From: Rhizophagus irregularis
Taxonomy: Eukaryota; Glomeromycota; Glomeromycetes; Glomerales; Glomeraceae
NCBI RefSeq assembly: GCF_026210795.1
Contig: NC_089435.1
Location: 1,798,001 to 1,862,000, forward strand
DNA: 64,000 bases
Direction of reading: 5' to 3'
Made by a program: the position numbers and the translations under genes. Positions 12,901-23,868 of the stretch are shown here, piece by piece. A model generated the notes under the pieces. The model searched no databases and had not been told where the DNA came from. It worked only from the letters and a program-made list of their open reading frames with translations. Each line of letters starts with the position of its first letter. Within the stretch, counting starts at the first letter, position 1.

Positions 12901-14139
12901 CAATAAGAAAAAAATTATGAGACGTAATAAAGGTTGCAAGAAATTTCCAAAATTGGACGTTCAATTGCGCCACCTGATAATACGCCTTGCGCACGCTCAT
13001 TAAATTGTAAGAAACATTCGTTGGCTTCGAAACGAAATGTGGCGGATAGATCACAACTATATGTCATCCTACTTATTCAAAATCAGAAAAACAAAAAATC
13101 TATCGGGCGTTATCAAGGTACTAATTAATTTATATGTACATTTTGTAAAGATTTATATAATTTATTTATATGTTGACGTCTCAAGATAATGGTTAATGAT
13201 CTGATGATCTGTCAAATTCAAACGATAAAAAGATGATATAGAGAAAGAAGTTGAATTTATAAAAAATATAATTTTTTACTTTAAAATTTTATAAAAAAAA
13301 AATTACTAATAATGTCTTCTTACTTCAATACTAGTTTCTACTAAAGAAGATGATAATTCTCTCGAAAAATAATTCACATATTTTTATGTAAGCATTATAA
13401 TAACCGATTGTATTTACTAATTTATAACACAAATGATCTATTTAACCAATCGAGAAATATAGGAATAATATTTTTTTGGTTTATCAACGAAATTATCGCA
13501 AATTCTATATTAAATTCCATGCATGGCTTCAACACAAACGTTATTATTAATAAATATACTGTATTGTATTTATATATACTGTATATATATATATATATTT
13601 TTGATAATATATAGTTACTATAAACAGCGCAAATGAATTTTGATAAAGCAATTTATTGTTTATATCAATGCATACATGAATTACTTGATCAAATATTTTT
13701 TCGAAGTTACCTGTTATATTTGTTTGAATCCTCTTTCATACAATTTAGCTATTTATCTAATTATCCGAAGTGTAACGAAGATCTATTTACTATTACAAAT
13801 GTACAGTTATCCGTACCGCACGTGATGATATGCAATGATAACTGCGCTTCGGGCTTGATAACGGTTTTCGTTTCCTAGTAATATAACAGAATTAACCGAA
13901 AATTTATTCTTAATTCCGACCAAAACTAAAATTCTTAACGTCTTAACCAGTTCAAACAGGACCCGATCCAAAAATTGGCTGATTTTATGTATTATGCATG
14001 CAAGTGTATGCATGCACTATGTAATGTAACCGATTTTTAAGAGTTCCTTATATGCTCGATCATTAAACGACAATAAAATATATAAATTAATAAATTTCTT
14101 GCTGAAAATTGATATATTCTTTATTAGAAATTAAGTAGC
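9941..14139. other. Gene-poor interval between two kinase genes
   Basis: A 4.2-kb AT-rich stretch with no supported gene. Open frames at 13408-14013 are short, overlap on both strands and have compositions expected from AT-rich DNA. The only protein-like patch is the minus-strand frame at 12918-13049. A TA microsatellite lies at about 13573-13600, and a TGCATGCAAGTGTATGCATGCA palindromic patch lies near 13995. Confidence 0.5.
12918..13049 (-). pseudogene. Protein-like 44-codon fragment of unknown family
   Basis: The minus strand is open for 44 codons with a composition unlike the surrounding AT-rich DNA. It contains FRFEANECFLQF and ERAQGVLSGGAIERPILEI. It is bounded by stop codons or frame breaks and has no start or splice sites that extend it. 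It looks like a piece of a coding sequence, perhaps a repeat-borne frame, stranded in non-coding DNA. The family was not recognised. Confidence 0.3.
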
Positions 14140-17100
14140 ATGAATGAGCTAGAAGATCCAGAATATGATACCATTTGTACGCAATGTAATCAAAAAATAA
14201 TAAATTATCTAAAAAAACTTTGTAGAAGAAAATTTCTTCTTTCTGCGCAAGTAAATAAACCTCAAAGCATACAAAAAAGTAAAATAAACAAACTTTCTAA
14301 AGTCAAATTATATATAGTTAAATTATTTAAGACTAAGTCTAAATTACCTAAAAATAAATTGATTGATAATAAGACAAGCGGGAGTTTTATACTAGACGAA
14401 TTTATTAAAGAAACTCAACTAAATTCAAAATATTGTGATGATTTTATTGAATGGGTTCCACATTCAAATTTAGAAAATATACAATATTTAACAAATGGAG
14501 GAAATTCAAAAATTTATTTTGGAACTTGGAATTTATTGTTAAACACGTCTTTAGCTTCAAACCAATTATCTTCTAAAGTTACTTTAAAAGTCATTAATGA
14601 TTCTGATAATATCAATGATCATATCCTAAACGAGGTAAGGAAAATGAAATAAAAAAAAAGAAAACATAAATATAATAATTAACTATTATGATTTATTTAG
14701 CTTAAAATTCACCATAAATGTCGTAATCCTAGAGTTATACCATTCTATGGGATAGCAAAAGCACCTGTAGGAAAGGAATATGCCATGGTAATAAGATATG
14801 CAGAGAATGGAGATCTACGAAATTATATTCGTAAAGTTTTTCCAAAATTAACTTGGACTTATAGAGCAAATATTCTTATTGAACTATCAAAGGCTTTAAC
14901 TTCAATCCATCAAATGAATTTAGTTCATAAGGATTTCCATTGTAAAAATATTTTAGTAGACAAAGATGATAGAATTTTTATAAGTGATTTTGGACTTTGT
15001 CAACCAATTGACTCTGAAATAGGTAAAAATTAAAGAAAACGATTTTTTGTTTCATAAATATAACTAATAAAATTATATTTTTGCTTTACTAAAAGCTTCG
15101 AATAGTATTCAAGGAGTTTTGCCTTATATCGCTCCCGAAGTTCTGAGATGTAAACCATATACAAAACAATCAGAAGTGTATAGTTTAAGTATGATAATGT
15201 GGGAATTAACTTCAGATGAACCTCCATTTTCAAATAAACATCATGACGCAGGTCTTGCGCTTGAAGTTCTTGATGAACTGAAACCGCTGAGGCCCGAAAT
15301 TGTTAAGGGAACACCAGAATTTTATGCTAACATTATGGAGCAATGTTGGAGTTCTGATCCATTAAAAAGACCTGATGCTTCTCTTTTACCGAAATTATTT
15401 GAAGAAATGATAGGTCTATGTAAAGCGGTTGATAGTATTATATTTTCAACATTTACTCGTTATTCATCATTATCTGAATCTAATTTTGTAACTGGTAGTA
15501 GTGTTAATACAGGTAAAAACATGAATAATAATTTGAATACACTATAACTTAAAATAAATATTATTAATATTGAAATTTTTTTAGGGTATGACATTAGAGC
15601 AAATGATAATCTTAATATGGCTTCAACTTATTATCCAAAGGAAGAAAATACAGTTATGATAAATAATAATAATTCTGTAGATATAGAATTATCATCACAA
15701 CCTAATTCTGTAACGAGTATTATTCAACCAGGTACAATGTTTATTTTATAGTATAGGCATTTAAATGTAAATAATTTAAGTTTCATTTTATATTTTAGAG
15801 TATGAAACCAAAGCGTTTGACTATACTCTCGAAGGTCAGTATACAGAACTTTTAAAATACGAAACAAATACAAACCATTCAATAATACTAAATATCAAAC
15901 TTTAAACTTTTGGTTTATACTGTAGTTCCTACAAGTAAGTACATTATAATTTAATTACTAAAATTATCCGGGTATAATGTGTAGTAGAATTAGGCTAAAT
16001 TTGGCCAATTTTTCCATGATCCATATAAATAACCCGAGCATAATCAATGTTTAAATAGGGCATTATACTGAATACTAATTAACCAATCATTCAATAAAAA
16101 TTAACATTTTTATACTATATTTTATAGTTCGTAAGTTTATTATATTATAACTTGTTACTTAATATTAAATTATTTGCTAACATAATTACTAAACACCAAA
16201 CTTTTTTGTACTACATTTTAAAAAAGCACGTAAGTTTATTATTGATAATTAAATTATTTGCTATATAACTACTAATTTCAATATTTAACCTTTATTATAT
16301 ATTACATTTTATAGATGGTAAGTTTTATTACATTATAACTTATTTTTATTAATAATTAAATTATTTTATCAATTTCAATACTTTAACCTTTTTTATGTTA
16401 CATTTTAAAGAAAGTAAGTTTATTTGCATTATAACTTATTGTTTAATAATTAAATTTGTACTATTTCAATATTTTAACTTTTTTTATATTTATTACATTT
16501 TATAGGTGGTAAGTTTATTTACATCATAACTTATTGTTAAATAATTAAATTATTTGATAATATAAATACTAACATCAATACTTTAACTTTTTTTATACTA
16601 CATTTTATAGATGGTAAGTTAATTTATATTATCAATAATTAAATTATTTGCTAATATAAATACTAACATCAATAATATTTAATTTTTTACATTACATTTT
16701 ATAGTTGGTAAGGTTATTTACATTATAACTTATTGTTTAATAATGCTAATATAATAACTATTAACATCAATTTTTTAACTTTCTTATATTACATTTTAAA
16801 GATAGTAAGTTTATTACATATAATAATTAAATTATTTGTTAACATAACTACTACCACTAACACAATACTTTAACTTTTTATACTACATTTTATAGGTGGT
16901 AAGCTATTTACATCATAACTTAATGTTTAATAATTAAATCAGTTGCTAATTAACTATTAACATCAATATTTTAATTTTTTTTTTATACCACATTATTAGA
17001 TGGTAAGTTTTCTACATTATAACTTATCGTTCAATTAATTAAACTATTTTGCTAACATAACTATTAACATCAATATTTTAACATTTTATGCTACAATTTA

Positions 17101-20100
17101 TAGATGGTAAGTTTATTTACATCATAACTTATTATTTAATAAATTAAGTTATATTATAATTTATCGTTTAATAATTAAATTATTTATTAATATAAATACT
17201 AACATCAATATTATTTTAATTTTTACATTACATTTATAGTTGGTAAGTTTATTACACTATAACTTATTGTTTAATAATTAAAATTGTCTGCTAATTTAAC
17301 TACTAACATCAATATTTTAACCTTCTTTATACTGCCTTTTGTAGATTGTAAGTTTTATTACATTATAACTTATTAATTAAATTATTTGCTAATATGTCTA
17401 CTAATTTCAGTATTTTAACCTTTTTTATATTACATTTTATCTCGGAAGCTCTTTTACTTAATTTTAATAATCTTCCTGGACCAAAAAATTCTGATGATTA
17501 TTATGAATATAATGGTAATATAATTAGTATTAAAACTTCAGGTTTAAAATGATTATAACGAATACTAATAAACTATTATTCACTAATTGTTAAACGGTAG
17601 ATGGTAAGTCTGTTACATTATAACTTATTGTTTAATAATTAAATTATTTGCTAACATATGCTAACATAAATACTAACATCAATATTTTGACATTTTTATA
17701 CTACATTTTATAGATAGTAAGTTCATTTATATCATAACTTATTGTTTAATAATTAATTATTTGCTAACATAAATATTAACATCAATAATATTTTAATTTT
17801 TTACATTACATTTTATAGACGGTAAGGTTATTTACATTATAACTTTTTGTTTAATAATTAAAATTATTTTGCAAATATCATTACCGATTTCAATATTTTA
17901 ACTTTTTATATTACATTTTATAGATTGTAAGTTTATTACTTATAACTCATTAAATTATTTGCTAACATAAATACTAACATTAGTATTTTAACTTTTTTTA
18001 TACTGCATTTTATAGCTCGTAAGTTTTTATTATGGCTTATTGTTTAATAATTAAATGACTTGTTTATATAACTAGTTTCAATATTTTAACCTTTATTATA
18101 TTACATTTTATAGTTGGTAAGTTTATTTACATTTAACTTATTGTTTAATAATTAAATTATTATAACTACTAATTTCAATATTTTAACCTTTATTATATTA
18201 CATTTTATAGGAAGTATTATAGAAAGTAAGTCTATTTACATTATAACTTTATTGTTTAATAATAATTAAGTTATTTGCTAGCATACCTATTAACATTAAT
18301 ATTTTAACTTTTTTATATTACATTTTATAGTTGGTAAGGTTATTTACATTATTACTTATTGTTTAATAATGCTAATATAATAACTATTAACGTCAATTTT
18401 TTAACTTTTTTTATATTACATTTTAAAGATAGTAAGTTTATTACATTATAACTTATTGTTTAATAATTAAATTATTTGCTAACATAAATACTAACATCAA
18501 TATTTTGACATTTTTATACTACATTTTATAGATAGTAAGTCCATTTATTTCATAACTTATTGTTTAATAATTAATTATTTGCTAACATAAATATTAACAT
18601 CAATAATATTTTAATTTTTTACATTACATTTTATAGGCGGTAAGGTTATTTACATTATAACTTTATTGTTTAATAATTAAATTATTTGCTATATAACTAC
18701 TAATTTCAATATTTTAACCTTTTTTTATATTACATTTTATAGATGGTAAGTTTATTACATTATAACTTATTTTTTAATAATTAAATTATTTGCTAACATA
18801 AATACTAACATCAATATTTTGACATTTGTATACTACATTTTATAGATAGTAAGTCCATTTATATCATAACTTATTGTTTAATAATTAATTATTTGCTAAC
18901 ATAAATATTAGCATCAATAATATTTTAATTTTTTACATTACATTTTATAGGCGGTAAGGTCATTTACATTATAACTTATTGTTTAATTAAAATTATTTTG
19001 CAAATATAATTACCGATTTCAATATTTTAACTTTTTATATTACATTTTATAGATTGTAAGTTTATTACATTATAACTCATTAAATTATTTGCTAACATAA
19101 GTACTAACATTAGTATTTTAACTTTTTTTATACTGCATTTTATAGCTCGTAAGTTTTTATTTTGACTTATTGTTTAATAATTAAATTATTATAACTACTA
19201 ATTTCAATATTTTAACCTTTATTATATTACATTTTATAGGAAGTAATTTTATTATAGGAAGTAAGTCTATTTACATTATAACTTTATTGTTTAATAATTA
19301 AATTATTTGCTAGCATACCTATTAACATCAATATTTTAACTTTTTTATATTACATTTTATAGGAGGTAAGCCTATATACATTATAACTTATTGTTGAATA
19401 ATTAAATTATTTCTAATATAACTATTAACATCAATATTTTAACTTTTTTTATATTATATTTTAAAGATAGTAAGTTTATTACATTATAACTTATTGTTTA
19501 ATAATTAAATTATTTCTAATATAACTATTAACATCAATTTTTTAACTTTTTTTATATTATATTTTAAAGATAGTAAGTTTATTACATTATAACTTATTGT
19601 TTAATAATTAAATTATTTGCTAACACATACTTTAACCTTTTTTATACTACATTTTATAGCTCGTAAGTTTTTACATTATAATTTAATTATTTAATTGTTT
19701 ACTAATAATTAATTAATAAAATATTGCTTATTTTAATTTATTAGGAAGAGGATCATGTAAGTTAGATTTAATAATTGCTATATAAAAATAAGTTATTAAA
19801 ATTTTTCCAATTTTTTTTTTAATTCATAAAGATGATGATGTCAACGATAATAAATTTAATGAAGTAGAAGGTATTTATTTATTTTAATATATTTATTTTT
19901 TTTAAAAAAAGGAAATAATTATAATACAGTAATTAAGTAATTTCATTATATTATTAGATTCTAGATATAATACACAAACTTACAAATTTTCTTTAGACGG
20001 TAAAGTGATTTATAAATTAATAATGAAATTATTTAAACTATTAACTTTTTTTATCCTTTCTTTATTATATAGATTTGAACAAGGCTTATAATGATTTAAT

Positions 20101-20134
20101 TAATAATCGTTCAAGATTATTGGATGTTTCATAA
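14140..20134 (+). CDS. TKL-type protein kinase with micro-exon-array tail
   Basis: Exons: 14140-14634, 14701-15022, 15096-15512, 15585-15731, 15799-15834, 15926-15934, then the micro-exon array (separate entry) with an embedded 66-nt exon 17449-17514, then 19745-19756, 19832-19870, 19958-19999, 20073-20134. Including every micro-exon gives 582 aa with no stop. Omitting any of them also keeps the frame. The kinase domain has the loop NGGNSKIYFGTW, the lysine in VTLKVI, the catalytic loop HKDFHCKN (Lys in place of the usual Arg), DFG and APEV, so it is likely active. The 3' exons read naturally into YETKAFDYTLE, DSRYNTQTYKFSLDDLNKAY and a stop after LLDVS, the kind of tail found in this kinase family. 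That argues they belong to the gene despite about 4 kb of array. From exon 2 on, every intron of the conventional exons except the one after 19756 is consistent with phase 1. Which splice forms exist cannot be judged from sequence. Confidence 0.75.
15926..19756 (+). repeat. Tandem array of complete introns separated by 3-nt micro-exons
   Basis: About 35 units of roughly 100 bp each carry, in order, GTAAGT at the 5' end, a TTATTGTTTAATAATTAAAT core, a branch-point-like TACTAAC or CTATTAAC, a pyrimidine stretch ending in TTTTATAG (or TTTAAAG), then three nucleotides before the next GTAAG. I count 34 three-nt steps, for example at 16128, 16227, 16315, 16411, 16506, 16611, 16705, 16802, 16896, 17000, 17104, 17240, 17345, 17601, 17714, 17819, 17924, 18016, 18114, 18331, 18637, 19053 and 19660. 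The triplets are mostly ATG, ATA, TTG, GTG, GCG, CTC, ATT and GAA. Two units (near 18211 and 19240) contain a doubled acceptor. Blocks repeat at a higher order: ATA-ACG-ATT-CTC at 17714-18018 resembles ATA-GCG-ATT-CTC at 18846-19148. The array sits in the 3' part of the kinase gene. Confidence 0.85.
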
Positions 20135-20970
20135 TTATTTTAAATCTTGACTGTTAACGAATTACATGAAAAGGATCGGTAAATTATGCAAATATAAGTT
20201 TATATTAGATCCATAATTATTTGCAACATATTTTATAGAGTATTTTTGTTTATTATTGTTATTTTACTAAAGGAACATTTAACATTTTATTAAATATATA
20301 TATGACATTTATTTATAATTTGAAGTTCTAAATGTATAAAATATTGTTGATACAATTAAAAAATAATTAATGTACTTGTTGTACGGATTAAATAAAAAAA
20401 AAAAATATCATTACTATCTATTAGGTCAACCATCATTTATAAGAATGTTTCTACATATATATGTTGTAAGTGGAAACGGAATCTATGTGGATACGGGATG
20501 TTTGCCAGAATTAAAGCATAGTGTCGGACTAGGATTTCGTAATGCTGGCTAAGTTCCGGTATTCATACAACGTATACATACATATATATCATATAGAAAT
20601 AAACCTATAAGTTTAGTAAAATTATATAACCAAAATCACTAAAGTTATTTTACCTGTTAGCTTTTGTTTTGAAATAAAACTATACAGTACCTTTCTTTTA
20701 AAAGAGTTTGAGCAATACATTTTCCAATTTTATATCACCTAATATACATTAAATATTCATTATTAAGATTTTGGATGCACTGTACAATATTTAAAACAAA
20801 TTTAAATACAAAAATTCTAATTTGATTTTTTTTCAGAATTAAAATTTTACTGACAACGATTACTATCCATTAAAGTAACTGGCCGTTAGTAATAATTACG
20901 GCATTTCAGATTACAACCTGAGGTGCAAACGCGAATATTTAATTTGTGATTAAATCATATATAATATATA

Positions 20971-21374
20971 CAGTCAAACTTCGATATACCGATACTGGGA
21001 AAAAGTATCGGTATTCTGTACATATATATTATGATGCGGGCCAAAATTTCTAATTCTGGTTCGCACTACGAAAAACCAAAAAAATATTATTTTGGCCAGA
21101 CGCTCGAATTATAAGTTTACAATTTTTTTAACTCGGGCCAAACCTATAGTGCCAGCCCAAATTAAAACCAGTGTAACCTAAATTATCGGTACTTCTTTAT
21201 TATACTTTACTATAAAGAGACAAAGAAAGAGTATCGTTACATGTTACATTGCGAAACTATATATAATATCGGTACAACAAGGTTTTTTTATTAATTATGA
21301 AATGGGATAATTGAAATTTATCGGTATAGACCATTTATCGGTATATAGAATATCGGTACATCGAGGTTTGACTG
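20971..21374. mobile_element. pogo/Tc1-mariner-like MITE with nested insertion
   Basis: The left end CAGTCAAACTTCGATATACC and the inverse of the right end CAGTCAAACCTCGATGTACC match at nearly all positions. Both are followed inward by GATA and bordered outside by TA (20969-20970 and 21375-21376). CAGT ends with a TA target duplication fit the pogo branch of Tc1/mariner. Several TATCGGTA motifs occur subterminally. The middle (about 21030-21180) carries GGCC-motif sequence of the dispersed repeat family, which looks like a later insertion. There is no transposase frame, so it is non-autonomous. Confidence 0.75.
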
Positions 21375-21580
21375 TACTATCTGATATGTATGACACAATC
21401 TAGTGCAGTAAAAATAATCAGATTCTGGCCAAAATTAGATTGTACAAGTAAAAAAACTTAATTCCGGCGGAATTTTTATTAAATCCTTAATGACTTTTTA
21501 ATATTAATCAAATAATCTCACTTTTATAGTTAAAACTGATCTAATATACTAAACTAATAACTATGTATCTTAGAATTGCA

Positions 21581-21860
21581 GATTAGTATTCGGCAACCAG
21601 GTATATATAGATATTTAAATGCGTGTAACTTAAGTAAATTCTAATTTCATTTTGTATTTTTAGGATATGAAATTAAAGCATATGAATATACTCTTAAAAG
21701 TCAGTATACAATATTTTTTAAAATATGATAAAAAGTATACGTTAATTATTCAATAATAATAAATCATTTACCAATCATAACTATAAAAATTTTATTAACT
21801 TCTGGTTAATAGATGTTTTGAGTAAGAAGTACATTTTATTATTTAATAATTAAAAATATC
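21581..21860 (+). pseudogene. Decayed duplicate of the kinase 3' exons and first array intron
   Basis: Three landmarks of the upstream kinase recur in order. A segment around 21585-21600 (AGTATTCGGCAACCAGGTA) matches the exon end at 15721-15734. A 36-nt exon at 21664-21699, encoding YEIKAYEYTLK after a TTTTTAG acceptor, is matched by YETKAFDYTLE at 15799-15834, and both have the unusual donor GTCAGTATACA. A 9-nt exon at 21813-21821 before GTAAGAAGTACATT matches the 9-nt exon at 15926-15934. No kinase domain or stop-terminated gene accompanies it. Confidence 0.7.
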
Positions 21861-23224
21861 TAGCAAGTTTACTAACATTATAACTTATTATTTAATATAT
21901 AATTAAATCATAGAAAGTCGTAGTAGTAATTAAATCATTTGCCAATTATAATTACTAAACATTAAAAATTTAAACTTTTTTTTTTATACTATGAATTTAG
22001 TTAAAACATTTTCTAATTATGAGTACTAAAAATCAATATTTTATTAATGGACTTCTATTTTCCCGTAAAAAAATTGATCATCTTTATATTTTCGTTTCAT
22101 CTGATGTAATATGACATGATTTTTGTGGATAAATCTTCATATTTTCCCGGGTTATTTCTTTTTTTAAAAAAAGTATTTTTTTTTTCATTGAGACCAAATT
22201 CAGATGTTCCTTATGTTCCATATTCGGCAATATTAATGTCTATTCGGAATATATTTTTTTTTCTAAAAAAAAAAAATGAAATCATTTATTTTAATGAAGC
22301 TTATTGGAAACTTTAACACATTGATATGAACGCAATGCGAAACACTTTTAAATTTATATCATAACGGATTTCCGGAATAAAACCGGTATGTTAAGAGTAG
22401 TAAGTCAAATCTAAATAGGGTAAGTGAATTTTAATAATTATTCCATTGTTAACTGTTAAGGCAAAATCTTTTAAACTTCTCCGGTAAAAAATATTATTAG
22501 GGGAATGTTAAAAGTTTCAAAAAAATATTAATAGTAATTAAAACGCAATTTGAATTTTTTTAGTAAAAAAAAAAATTTCTCTCATGGAAAACAAGTTTTA
22601 ATGGACAAAATTTTTTCTAATTAAATGTTTCAAAAAAAAAAAATATAGTAATTATAGTAATCATACTTATGTTAAATTATATTATATATATATCACATTA
22701 TTCATATTATTACGATAAATATTATTTAAAATAATCTATTATTGCCGATGAATCTATAGAATTTATAAATTGTTTTCTTTGTTAAAGAGGTTTATTCCAT
22801 GTAAAGTTTCTAAAACTAAGAAAATAATAAAATATTTTTGTAGAACATTAGCGGAAACAATAAAATATATTTATTTATTTAACCAAACACAATATTAGAA
22901 ATTTTTTATAGACCGTGGAGAATAGTTATCCAATTTTTATCAACGATTATTTGACAAACAAACATTCGTATAAGGAGAACAACATCTGTTTTATTAATAA
23001 GGAAATCTATTACGTAATTATTAAAGGGGAAGGGGGATAAATATGTTACAGTTAAATAAAATCATATAATTTATTAAAAATCTAACAAAGGTATTAATTG
23101 ACATGATCAACAAAATGTCTCTAACCTTATAGGTTTCTCTGGTACCACCTTAGACGCTATAAAATGTCAATTTGTGCGTCAACTGTCAACTCAAATTTTG
23201 CTCCTACTTTTTTTTAAAAAAATC

Positions 23225-23868
23225 ATGTCTTTACCTACTGAATGTTCTAGTAACATACTCTATTTTCTTGATAAGAGAGAAAAACAATTTTATTCCCAGG
23301 ACAAGCACATGATCATTAATTCCCTCTATAATAAGATTGAATTATCAAGTAGGATTCAAAAAATATATCATATGATTATTAGAAAAAGTACAACTTTTCA
23401 GGAATTTGAAGTAAATGCAACACAGAAAAATTTTGTTGGCTTACCTAAAGGTTCCACTTTTACAAATTATGAACCTGGATCAATATTTAATTTAGATTTA
23501 ATAACCGATGATGAAAAACATCAGAATACCATTAAGGTGAATGTCCTGTCAGGAGACGGTCCATAAGCGAATAGTGCATTCACAAAACAATATTTGGATA
23601 TTATCAAATTACAACCTTTATAGAAAATATATTAATTAAAGTTTCTAATTTGGAATTGGAATTTCGAATAGAAACTTTAAAAGTATTAGTAATTGATAGT
23701 ATAGATTTTCAACAATTTGTTTTATCTTTATCTTTCATAGAACATCTTGAATTTTTATACTGTAAAGGATTTGATCATTGTAAAGATTTATTTAAGGATA
23801 AATTATATCTTAAAGAATTCAAACTATGGTATTGTAATATGGAGATGTTGTTTGAGTTGTCTTTGTAA
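23225..23868 (+). pseudogene. F-box-like protein, broken
   Basis: An open frame starts MSLPTECSSNILYFLDK, which resembles the first helix of a fungal F-box, but the rest of the F-box (the VNRxWC part) is absent. A TAA interrupts it at 23564-23566, the same frame continues for about 18 more codons to a second stop, and a shifted frame then runs from about 23638 to 23868 with leucine-rich text such as LEFRIETLKVLVIDS and FVLSLSFIEHLEFLYCK, typical of the variable C-terminal half of these proteins. The stop plus frameshift argue for a dead copy. Recognition as F-box is moderate only. Confidence 0.5.

Larger units (their letters stand above)
20135..23224. other. Intergenic interval with MITE and duplicated exon remnants
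   Basis: No intact gene. Separate entries cover the inverted-repeat element at 20971-21374 and the decayed kinase-tail copy at 21581-21860. Open frames at 20370-20552 and 22116-22316 are short, lack recognisable domains and are rich in poly-A/T codons. 22400-23170 is plain AT-rich DNA. Confidence 0.5.

Noticed and set aside
13408-14013. Overlapping 60-80-aa frames on both strands
   Set aside because: Mutually overlapping and rich in AT-driven residues, with no start context, domains or splice structure.
15926-19756. CRISPR-like array (regular repeats with short spacers)
   Set aside because: Spacing units are 3 nt and identical in kind, repeats are degenerate, no cas genes are present, and the genome is eukaryotic with splice signals at every border.
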